Below, in pieces: positions 7,682 to 14,620 of a stretch of 21,653 nt of DNA; position 1 is the first letter of the stretch, and each line of letters starts with the position of its first letter. Source of the DNA: CBFIJI01 sp965662885 (GTDB lineage: Bacteria > Bacteroidota > Bacteroidia > Flavobacteriales > Flavobacteriaceae); the NCBI GenBank assembly GCA_965662885.1, contig CBFIJI010000024.1:1-21653 (forward strand), in the 5' to 3' direction. Both the position numbers and the translations under genes were made by a program. The notes under the pieces are model-generated. The model did no database searches and was not told where the DNA came from. It was given only the letters and a program-made list of their open reading frames with translations.

Positions 7682-8422
7682 TTACAATTGAGAATAAGAC
7701 AAGGGTTTTAAGAAAATGCGATGGATATTGGAAACACTATTCGCATATTTTTTCATAGAAGACATTCGTTTCCATTCGGGATGCGCTATAAACTTTTTCC
7801 AATTGGCATCACGTTCCTCCATGGAAGCAAATGAAATCATATAGGTTAAAGAAGGCATGTTAGGACCGGCTACCTGTGCGCCAAAAAAAATAGAATGTAA
7901 ACCTGTAGCTTTAAAAATATCCAATTCTCCCGAATTAAACATGTCAATTTTTCGGTGAACAGCATTTTCATTGTATCCTTCATAAATTCGCAATTCAAAA
8001 ACCTCATCGCCTTCTTGAGACGGGACCAATTTGGGGAGTCCGTCTATGGCTGTAAAAAAAGAAGTGCTATAGCGTGCATAGGGCGGTTGATCAACACTAA
8101 GATCATCATAAGCCAATCTATTCTGTAAATAAGTTTTGTTATTTTTAAGATTTTCAAGGACCATTGCATAGCCTTCAATACTAGGATAAGAAATCAACAC
8201 ATAAATTTTCTTTGGCATCGCATCACCCATTTCATCAAAGACTCCAACATGTTCAATTCCAAACGCATTAAGAGCTGGAATTAACGCCTCAGATAGATAA
8301 TTATTAAGCGGTGCTGCTGATTTACCAAATTCAAGAGTATAAGTCCGTAATTCAAAAAAACTATTTTGGGAAAACCCAAAAGATCCAAGGAAGCAGAATA
8401 GAATGCAAATAAATTTTTTCAT
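7682..8422 (-). CDS. Secreted NIPSNAP family protein
   Basis: The 246-aa product has a signal peptide (FICILFCFLGSFGFSQ, cleavage near residue 19) and two ferredoxin-like NIPSNAP repeats. The first starts FFELRTYTLEFGK (about 22-120) and the second VFELRIYEGYNENA (about 141-240), the latter with the ...FIAHPEWKRM ending typical of the family. NIPSNAP domains form dimeric alpha-beta barrels; no enzymatic activity is firmly established for bacterial members. It is the last gene of the uxu minus operon, 33 bp after uxuA, and so is probably made when uronates or their precursors are used. A role in the periplasm on a sugar-derived ligand is inference only. Confidence 0.85.
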   Translation of the reverse strand: MKKFICILFCFLGSFGFSQNSFFELRTYTLEFGKSAAPLNNYLSEALIPALNAFGIEHVGVFDEMGDAMPKKIYVLISYPSIEGYAMVLENLKNNKTYLQNRLAYDDLSVDQPPYARYSTSFFTAIDGLPKLVPSQEGDEVFELRIYEGYNENAVHRKIDMFNSGELDIFKATGLHSIFFGAQVAGPNMPSLTYMISFASMEERDANWKKFIAHPEWKRMSSMKKYANSVSNIHRIFLKPLSYSQL

Positions 8423-8455
8423 AAAAAGAATATTAATATGTAAAGAAAATAAAAA

Positions 8456-9646
8456 TCATGTTTTTAATGTTGGATCACTTTTAACAATCCCCAAAGCAAG
8501 TCCTCTTAATTCAGCCAAACCGCGTAAACGGCCAATGGCAGAATAACCTGGATTGGATTTTTTATTTAAATCATCCAACATTTGATGACCATGGTCTGGA
8601 CGCATTGGAATTTGAGTTTGTTTAACCTTAGTTTTTTTTCTTCTCTTTTCTTCCAGCAAGACAGCACGAACAATGGCATGCATGTCTACATCACCAGTTA
8701 GGTGATCAGCTTCATAAAAATTCCCATGAGTGTCGCTTTGGGTACTTCGAAGATGCAAAAAATGAATACGATGAGCATGGGTGTTAAAAATACGTTCCAA
8801 ATTATTACTATTTCTTACCCCCAAAGAACCCGTACAAAATGTAAGACCGTTATGAAGAGAAGGGACAGCTTTAAAAAGTTGTTCTAGATCAGACGAAGTA
8901 CTTACCACCCTTGGAATTCCAAACAAGGAAAATGGAGGGTCATCAGGATGAATACTTAAAAAACTGTTGCATTGTTCCGCAACTGGAACAAGTTCTCTTA
9001 AAAAACAAATTAAATTATCTCTAAGAATAGCAGCATCCATCGTTTCATATTTTATAAGTTTAGCACGAAAAAGATCTAAATCATAGCCTTCTTCTGCTCC
9101 GGGTAAACCTGCAATGACACTTTTTGTCAAGGCAGCTTTTGCATCATCATTCATTTCATTAAAATAGCGCTCAGCCGAAGCATAAGCCTCTCTAGAAATT
9201 GTTTTGGCTGCTCCCTCCCGTTTAACGATAAAGAGATCAAAAGCATTTATTGCATCCACCTCAAATGCTAAAGCCTTCGAGCCATCCGATAAGGTTTTGT
9301 CCAAAGTGGTTCGTGTCCAATCCAAAACCGGCATAAAATTGTAACAAATAATATGAATACCACAAACCGCTAAATTTTGAATGGATTGCTGATAATTAAC
9401 AATATAGTCTTTGTAATTACCAGAACGGAGCTTGATGTCTTCATGAACAGGAATAGACTCTACTACAGTCCATTGCAAACCGCTGGCTTGTATCAACTCT
9501 TTTCGTTTTTGAATGGTTTCAACCGACCAAATTTCTCCATTTGGAATTTCGTGAAGGGCCGTAACAATGTCTGTTGCTCCTGCTTGACGAATATCACTTA
9601 AGGTTACTGGATCATCGGGTCCATACCATCGAAATGCTTCTTTCAT
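8456..9646 (-). CDS. uxuA: Mannonate dehydratase
   Basis: UxuA dehydrates D-mannonate to 2-keto-3-deoxygluconate (KDG) in the cytoplasm. The 396-aa length equals that of known UxuA enzymes. The product begins with the family start RWYGPDDPV and retains the metal-binding set expected from solved structures: H233 in SIHPDDPP, C271 in FCTGSLG, H298 in FLHLRS and D351 in MRPDHGH. These ligands bind Mn or Fe. It is transcribed after the SDR gene (11-bp gap) and before the NIPSNAP gene. The SDR supplies mannonate and the KDG kinase encoded on the divergent operon uses the product. Confidence 0.97.
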   Translation of the reverse strand: MKEAFRWYGPDDPVTLSDIRQAGATDIVTALHEIPNGEIWSVETIQKRKELIQASGLQWTVVESIPVHEDIKLRSGNYKDYIVNYQQSIQNLAVCGIHIICYNFMPVLDWTRTTLDKTLSDGSKALAFEVDAINAFDLFIVKREGAAKTISREAYASAERYFNEMNDDAKAALTKSVIAGLPGAEEGYDLDLFRAKLIKYETMDAAILRDNLICFLRELVPVAEQCNSFLSIHPDDPPFSLFGIPRVVSTSSDLEQLFKAVPSLHNGLTFCTGSLGVRNSNNLERIFNTHAHRIHFLHLRSTQSDTHGNFYEADHLTGDVDMHAIVRAVLLEEKRRKKTKVKQTQIPMRPDHGHQMLDDLNKKSNPGYSAIGRLRGLAELRGLALGIVKSDPTLKT

Positions 9647-9657
9647 TAATCTATAAT

Positions 9658-10464
9658 TTAAACACCACTAAAAGCATTGAATCCCCCATCGACACAAATA
9701 ACTGTTCCCGTAATAAAACTTGCATGGTCACTACAAAGAAAGTGGATCACTCCATTCAATTCCTCTGGCTTTCCAAAACGACGCATCGGGGTATTAGTAA
9801 TTATTTTTTGTCCTCTTTCCGTTAAATTTCCATCCTCCTTAAGTAACAAACGTTGATTTTGTTTGGCAATAAAAAAACCGGGAGCAATAGCATTTACTCG
9901 GACTCCATCCCCAAATTTTAAAGCCATCTCAACAGCCATCCAGCGGGTGAAATTTTCCATGGCTGCCTTTCCAGCAGAATAGCCAACAACTCTTGTCAAC
10001 GCACGATCTACTACCATGGAAGAATAGTTTACGATAGCCCCTTTTCGTTTGTCACCCATTATTTTTCCAAAAACTAAAGAAGGAATAAGAGTCCCTTTTA
10101 AATTCAAATCCATCACTGCATCAAAATCAGGAAGGGAGAGGTCAAAAATAGATTGATCGTCTGATACCGTAGCTCCTGGCATATTACCTCCAACTGCATT
10201 TACCAATACATCAACCGTTTGAAACCGATCTAAAACCTTTAATGCAATGGCTTCGAGGGCTTCACGGTTTAAAACATCAACCGTAAAGGCAATAACTTCT
10301 TTATGAATGGACGTCAAGTGAGCAACCGACTCATCAAGTAAACGTTTATTCCTTCCCAACAAGATTAGTTTTGCTCCTTTTTGCATGAAACTCTCAGCTA
10401 ATGTACTTCCTAAAGTACCTGTAGCTCCACTGAGAACAAACACTTTATCTTTTAAATCATTCAA
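9658..10464 (-). CDS. SDR oxidoreductase, likely fructuronate reductase (mannonate oxidoreductase)
   Basis: A 268-aa classical short-chain dehydrogenase: nucleotide-binding SGATGTLG (12-19), NAVGG at 89-93, catalytic N121, the serines at 148-149, Y162 and K166 (YSAGK), and a C-terminal INGT-like ITGTVICVDGG. The position directly before uxuA, and the lack of the unrelated long-chain UxuB in the window, point to NAD(P)H reduction of D-fructuronate to D-mannonate. SDR-type enzymes do this job in Bacillus and many Bacteroidota. A KduD-like activity on 5-keto-4-deoxyuronate is an alternative. The family is certain; the substrate is inferred from operon context. Confidence 0.85.
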   Translation of the reverse strand: MNDLKDKVFVLSGATGTLGSTLAESFMQKGAKLILLGRNKRLLDESVAHLTSIHKEVIAFTVDVLNREALEAIALKVLDRFQTVDVLVNAVGGNMPGATVSDDQSIFDLSLPDFDAVMDLNLKGTLIPSLVFGKIMGDKRKGAIVNYSSMVVDRALTRVVGYSAGKAAMENFTRWMAVEMALKFGDGVRVNAIAPGFFIAKQNQRLLLKEDGNLTERGQKIITNTPMRRFGKPEELNGVIHFLCSDHASFITGTVICVDGGFNAFSGV

Positions 10465-10476
10465 AATAAAAATTGT

Positions 10477-11673
10477 TTAATAGTTATAGGAAGATTTCCA
10501 GTTTATGCATTTTTGTGTATCCATTGCACGAATTCCCATATCCACCGCTAAAGCTGTTTTAGCTCCCGTATGAATATCAGAAAGCGGAGCAGTACCATTG
10601 ATAATAGCATCTCTAAAATCAATCAAAGCCTGACGAGTAGGTTCCAAATGCTGGTAATTAATTGGAAAACCTTTTCCTGCAACCCAATTCGATGTTGCCC
10701 CAGAAACACCATCCACTTCACCGTATTCTTTTTGGTATTTAGCTTCGGGATATTCCCAAGCAGCAGTTGGGCCAATCACTATAGTTCCTTGATCTCCTTT
10801 TACTTTAATTTGATATCCTTCTTTTGCGTTAGAAGTTAAGCAGGTAAAACTGGCTTTTACTCCTTGCGGATAGGCATAGATTACTTGCGTATTGTCATAG
10901 GTTTCTCGACCATCTTTCCAATAACTAACATCTCCAAAGCCAATAACACGTTCGGGAGAAGCCTTTAAAACCCAGTTGACAAAATCAATTTGATGGGAAC
11001 TCAACTCGGCTAAAAGTCCGTAAGAATAGTCCCTATACATCCGCCAGTTAATTTGACGTTCATAGCGAGGATCGGGTACTGGGCGACGCCAGTTCCCATT
11101 TCGATTCCATTGGGCCTCAACAGAACCCACAGTTCCGATTTTTCCGTCTTGAATCATACCAACGATATGTGAATACAAACGGGAACTGTGATATTGATGC
11201 CCCGTTTGAAAAACCTTTTTATGGTTTTTACGAACCTTTTGTACTAAAGCCAAAGTGGCCTCATCCCCCTTGACGAGTGTTTTTTCACAATAGATATGTA
11301 GTCCGGCATCAACAGCAGCACTTGCAATACTGCCGTGGGTGTTTAACGGAGTACTGATAATAACAGCATCCACATCGGGGGCACTAAATAAGTCTTCATA
11401 ATTTTTATAGCTCCTTGCTTTGGGAACTATGGACGATGCTTCTTGTAAACGAAAAGGTAAAGTATCACAGACTGCGGTAACGCTAACATCATCGATTGAT
11501 GTTAGAATCTTGATCAATCCCATCCCCCTACTTCCTGTGCCAACAACACCGATGCGAACGCCATTTAAATCAGCTTGCTTTAATATTCCAAACGGACTAT
11601 CGAAAGGACTAATTAAGGGAATGGAAAGTGCAGCAACACTTTTTTTTATAAATTTTCGTCGATTGTGAATCAT
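10477..11673 (-). CDS. Tat-exported Gfo/Idh/MocA oxidoreductase (EKT variant)
   Basis: The 398-aa protein has a twin-arginine signal (NRRKFIKK at 4-11, then a hydrophobic stretch) and a Rossmann fold beginning VRIGVVGTGSRGMG (G45-G50 loop). The family's EKP motif reads E130-K131-T132; the catalytic Lys is kept but the Pro is replaced. A C-terminal Gfo/Idh/MocA alpha/beta domain includes SSHQIDFVNW. Such exported proteins probably fold with a tightly held NAD(P) before Tat transport and oxidise or reduce sugar hydroxyls or ketones in the periplasm. It is the first gene of the minus operon, 12 bp ahead of the SDR, and faces the tandem-DUF1080 gene across the shared promoter region. The substrate is unknown; a glycoside C3 oxidation is proposed from the neighbours. 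Confidence 0.88.
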   Translation of the reverse strand: MIHNRRKFIKKSVAALSIPLISPFDSPFGILKQADLNGVRIGVVGTGSRGMGLIKILTSIDDVSVTAVCDTLPFRLQEASSIVPKARSYKNYEDLFSAPDVDAVIISTPLNTHGSIASAAVDAGLHIYCEKTLVKGDEATLALVQKVRKNHKKVFQTGHQYHSSRLYSHIVGMIQDGKIGTVGSVEAQWNRNGNWRRPVPDPRYERQINWRMYRDYSYGLLAELSSHQIDFVNWVLKASPERVIGFGDVSYWKDGRETYDNTQVIYAYPQGVKASFTCLTSNAKEGYQIKVKGDQGTIVIGPTAAWEYPEAKYQKEYGEVDGVSGATSNWVAGKGFPINYQHLEPTRQALIDFRDAIINGTAPLSDIHTGAKTALAVDMGIRAMDTQKCINWKSSYNY

Positions 11674-11753
11674 CTGCCATGACTTTAAACGATTAAAAGC
11701 AACGTCAATATAAAGAATTAAACGTACCGATTACAATGATATAAAACTTTCAC

Positions 11754-11761
11754 TATATTCG
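11754..11761 (+). promoter_or_regulatory. Candidate -7 box of plus operon promoter
   Basis: TATATTCG differs from the Bacteroidota TAnnTTTG element at one base. A TTA (11731-11733; consensus TTG) lies upstream with a 20-bp spacer, which is the usual distance. The start of transcription would fall inside the 18-bp palindrome. No equally good promoter was found for the minus operon in the same region. Confidence 0.35.
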
Positions 11762-11775
11762 TTAACGTTAACGAA
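11758..11775. promoter_or_regulatory. Perfect 18-bp palindrome, probable LacI-family operator
   Basis: TTCGTTAACGTTAACGAA is identical to its own reverse complement and is centred on a CG step, as is typical for LacI/PurR-family operators. It lies between the divergent operons, 13 bp before the tandem-DUF1080 start, and overlaps the candidate -7 box on the plus strand. The LacI-family regulator encoded in the plus operon is the obvious binding partner. A repressor bound here could block both transcription units. The palindrome is seen directly; the regulator assignment is inferred. Confidence 0.65.
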
Positions 11776-11788
11776 AAAAATTACCCAA

Positions 11789-13195
11789 ATGTTGCAAAGA
11801 GTAAAAAAGCAAGTTAGAGTTCCAATAAAACGAGTATTTCATTTACTCGTATTTTTATGTACTTCATGCTTATGGAGTCAAGAAACAACATGGGAATCCT
11901 TATTTAACGGGAAAGATTTTAATAATTTTCAACAACTAAACGGTACCGCCACTTACGCAATCGAAGATGGAAATATGGTAGGTATTTCAAAACTCAATAC
12001 GCCCAATAGTTTTTTAGCTACCAAAAAAAAGTACAGCAACTTTATCTTAGAATTTGAAGTTTGGATCGATAACGGTTTAAATTCTGGGGTTCAATTTAGA
12101 AGTGAGAGTCTTAAAAGCTATAAAAACGGACGTGTACACGGATATCAATGTGAGATTGAGACCAGTAGTCGTAAATGGGCTGGAGGTATCTATGACGAAG
12201 CGCGAAGGGGTTGGATGTATCCGCTATCACGAAATCCGAGAGGGCAGAATGCCTTTGTTCCAGGAGAGTGGAATCATTATCGAATAGAGGCTATTGGGCC
12301 TGAAATTCGCACTTGGGTTAATGGTGTACAGTGTGCTAATTTAGTCGATACCAAAACCGCTGAAGGTTTTATTGCCTTTCAAGTTCATGCCATAAGTAAT
12401 CCAGAAGAAGAAGGAAAAAAGGTACGCTGGAGAAATATCAAGATACTTACTTCAAATCTTACAAAATACCGAAATCCAGTAGGTGTTCATGCTCCTGAAA
12501 TCAGCTATTTGAATAACCAATTAACCCAATCAGAAATTAGGAAAGGCTGGCGTTTGTTGTGGGATGGAAAAACAACCCAAGGCTGGCGAGCAGCCAAAGC
12601 ACAAAATTTTCCAGAAAAAGGTTGGGAAATTAACAAGGGGGAATTGAGGGTTTTAGCCTCTGACGGGAGTGAATCCAATAATGGTGGAGATATAGTAACG
12701 AAGGAAAATTATAGCAATTTCGAACTTAGTGTTGACTTCAAGATCACCGAAGGCGCTAACAGCGGAATAAAATATTTTGTAGATGCCGAATTGAATAAAG
12801 GATTAGGGTCAGCAATAGGACTTGAATTTCAAATTTTGGACGACAAAAAACATCCTGATGCCCAACAAGGAAAAAATGGCAATCGAACAGTGGGTTCGCT
12901 TTATGATTTAATCCGCGCGGAAAACACCCAATCAGGTGCCCGAGGCAAAAACTTTAAGGGTATTGGACAATGGAATAATGCACGAATAACTGTTCGCGGC
13001 GGGAAAGTGGAACACTGGCTTAACCATGTTAAAGTAGTTTCTTTTGATCGCTTTAGTCAAACCTTTAAAGCTCTTGTAGAAAAAAGTAAATATGAAAAAT
13101 GGGACAATTTTGGTCGCCTTCCCCATGGATTGATACTCCTTCAAGATCACGGCGATCAAGTCAGTTTTAAAAACATAAAAATAAAAGAATTATAA
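11789..13195 (+). CDS. Secreted tandem DUF1080 (3-keto-disaccharide hydrolase domain) protein
   Basis: The 468-aa product has a signal peptide (RVFHLLVFLCTSCLWSQ, cleavage near residue 31) and two concanavalin-like DUF1080/PF06439 domains. Domain 1 is about 35-222 and domain 2 about 250-468. They align motif for motif: SLFNGKDF/LLWDGKTT, NSGVQFR/NSGIKYF, YQCEIE/LEFQIL, GGIYDE/GSLYDL, GEWNHYRI/GQWNNARI, FQVHA/LQDHG and a closing NIKI. Members of this family act on 3-keto-glycosides and are commonly encoded with Gfo/Idh/MocA oxidoreductases. Here one such gene follows after 10 bp and another is divergent. It is the first gene of the plus operon, directly after the palindromic operator. Whether both domains are catalytic is not clear from the sequence. 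Confidence 0.87.
   Translation: MLQRVKKQVRVPIKRVFHLLVFLCTSCLWSQETTWESLFNGKDFNNFQQLNGTATYAIEDGNMVGISKLNTPNSFLATKKKYSNFILEFEVWIDNGLNSGVQFRSESLKSYKNGRVHGYQCEIETSSRKWAGGIYDEARRGWMYPLSRNPRGQNAFVPGEWNHYRIEAIGPEIRTWVNGVQCANLVDTKTAEGFIAFQVHAISNPEEEGKKVRWRNIKILTSNLTKYRNPVGVHAPEISYLNNQLTQSEIRKGWRLLWDGKTTQGWRAAKAQNFPEKGWEINKGELRVLASDGSESNNGGDIVTKENYSNFELSVDFKITEGANSGIKYFVDAELNKGLGSAIGLEFQILDDKKHPDAQQGKNGNRTVGSLYDLIRAENTQSGARGKNFKGIGQWNNARITVRGGKVEHWLNHVKVVSFDRFSQTFKALVEKSKYEKWDNFGRLPHGLILLQDHGDQVSFKNIKIKEL
11830..11850 (+). other. Hairpin followed by T-run within signal-peptide codons
   Basis: ACGAGTA and TACTCGT form a perfect 7-bp stem with a 7-base loop, followed at once by ATTTTTAT. It lies 41 bases into the DUF1080 gene, inside the codons for the signal-peptide core. 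It could attenuate transcription or slow translation, or be chance. Confidence 0.25.
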
Positions 13196-13205
13196 ACAAC
13201 AACCT

Positions 13206-14567
13206 ATGGATAATTCAAGACGAAAATTTATTAAAAAAACAGCCATTGCCTCTGGAGCAATCACTTTAGGAATGACTTCAAGCCTGAGTGCAAAAAGTTA
13301 TCGAAATATTTTAGGTGCTAACGATCGTGTTCGAGTTGGGATTGTTGGTTTTTCCAATCGTGCAAAAAGCTCCTTAATCCCCTCTTTTATAGCGCATCAA
13401 AAAGGGTTAAATTTTGAATTGATTGGGGTGTCTGATATCTGGAACCGGCGTCGTGAAGAAGGTGCTGCATTTCTTAAGGAAAAAACTGGAAATAAAATTA
13501 AAAAGTGGCGAAATAACGAAGAAATGTATGAACGCAACGATATCGATGCAGTCATAATTTCAACTGCTGATTTTCAACATGCTCTTCATACCGTGGAAGC
13601 TGCTAATGCAAAAAAAGATGCCTATGTTGAAAAGCCATTTGCAGAAACCATGGAAGATGCAAGAATAGGTCGTAAAGCAGTCGAAGAGTCTGGAATTATT
13701 TTTCAGATCGGTTCTCAAAGACGAAGTGGTGCCAATTACCATGCCGCCAATGAATACATAAAATCCGGCGATTTTGGTCCCATTATGATGGTAGAGATGT
13801 CGTGGAATGTCAATCAACCTGGCAGGTGGCGACTCCCCCAATTGACCAAAGAAATTAAAGAATCTGACACTGATTGGAAACGTTATTTAATGAATAGGCC
13901 TTATGAAGCTTGGGATCCAAGAAAATATTTGGAATATCGCCTTTTTTGGCCCTACTCTTCTGGAATCCCTGGACAATGGATGTCACATCAAATAGATACT
14001 GTTCATTGGTTTTCTGGTTATAATCATCCGAGAAGTGTCGCAGCGAATGGGGGGATCTATTTATGGAAAGATGGACGGAAAAATGTGGACACTATGACCG
14101 CAGTTTTTGATTATGGCCCAGAAGAGCAACAAGATCAAGGCTTTCAAGTCGTTTATTCCAGTCGGTTTACCAATTCGGCAGGTGGAATCAAAGAAATCTA
14201 TTATTCCAATGGTGGTGAATTAAATTTAAAAACCAATAAAGTAACCTCCAACGGTGGATTGAGTGAAGGGCAAGCCCAAAGAATGGGTATGCAAGCCAAT
14301 CTTCTATCAGACTATAATTTATCTGAACGTGCTATTAAAGTCGCCACTTCGGCGAATACAGGAGCTGATAATATGACCTCTCTCCATATGTTAAATTGGA
14401 TGGAATGTGTTCGAAGTCGGAAGCAAACAAATGGTCCAGTCCTTGCTGGCTACAATCATTCTGTTGCAAACATTATGACTACTGCTGCCTTGAGAACAGG
14501 GCTTAAAGCAACATTTGATGAAAAAACACAAAATGTTATGGTAGGTGGTAAGGTCTTCAAATATTAG
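13206..14567 (+). CDS. Tat-exported Gfo/Idh/MocA oxidoreductase
   Basis: The 453-aa protein opens with an almost ideal Tat motif (SRRKFIKK at 4-11) and a hydrophobic segment ending near ..SLSAK. The Rossmann domain has VRVGIVGFSNRAKSS, with the usual GxGxxG loop altered to GFSNR. The catalytic motif EKP (E142, K143, P144) is intact, and SQRRSG and SHQIDTVHW belong to the C-terminal domain of the bacterial secreted subgroup. It differs clearly from the divergent 398-aa paralogue, so the two may act at different steps, for example oxidation of a glycoside and reduction of the freed keto sugar. It is 10 bp downstream of the DUF1080 gene and 53 bp before the regulator gene. Substrate and cofactor preference are unknown. 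Confidence 0.88.
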   Translation: MDNSRRKFIKKTAIASGAITLGMTSSLSAKSYRNILGANDRVRVGIVGFSNRAKSSLIPSFIAHQKGLNFELIGVSDIWNRRREEGAAFLKEKTGNKIKKWRNNEEMYERNDIDAVIISTADFQHALHTVEAANAKKDAYVEKPFAETMEDARIGRKAVEESGIIFQIGSQRRSGANYHAANEYIKSGDFGPIMMVEMSWNVNQPGRWRLPQLTKEIKESDTDWKRYLMNRPYEAWDPRKYLEYRLFWPYSSGIPGQWMSHQIDTVHWFSGYNHPRSVAANGGIYLWKDGRKNVDTMTAVFDYGPEEQQDQGFQVVYSSRFTNSAGGIKEIYYSNGGELNLKTNKVTSNGGLSEGQAQRMGMQANLLSDYNLSERAIKVATSANTGADNMTSLHMLNWMECVRSRKQTNGPVLAGYNHSVANIMTTAALRTGLKATFDEKTQNVMVGGKVFKY

Positions 14568-14579
14568 GTTCTTGAACCT
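14566..14579. repeat. Short inverted repeat over the Gfo/Idh/MocA stop codon
   Basis: AGGTTC-TT-GAACCT has perfect 6-base arms and overlaps the TAG stop of the upstream gene, 41 bp before the lacI-type start. It might be a weak attenuating hairpin with a CTTG loop or a protein site. It does not resemble the main 18-bp palindrome. Confidence 0.25.
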
Positions 14580-14601
14580 TCTACATCTTATTTATATAAA
14601 A

Positions 14602-14609
14602 TAGTTTTG
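14602..14609 (+). promoter_or_regulatory. Candidate internal -7 box before regulator gene
   Basis: TAGTTTTG matches TAnnTTTG exactly, 11 bp before the ATG at 14621. The nearest upstream TTG (14572-14574) is too far away for normal spacing. If real, it would give a nearly leaderless message for the regulator and downstream genes. Confidence 0.3.
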
Positions 14610-14620
14610 AGTAAATCGAA

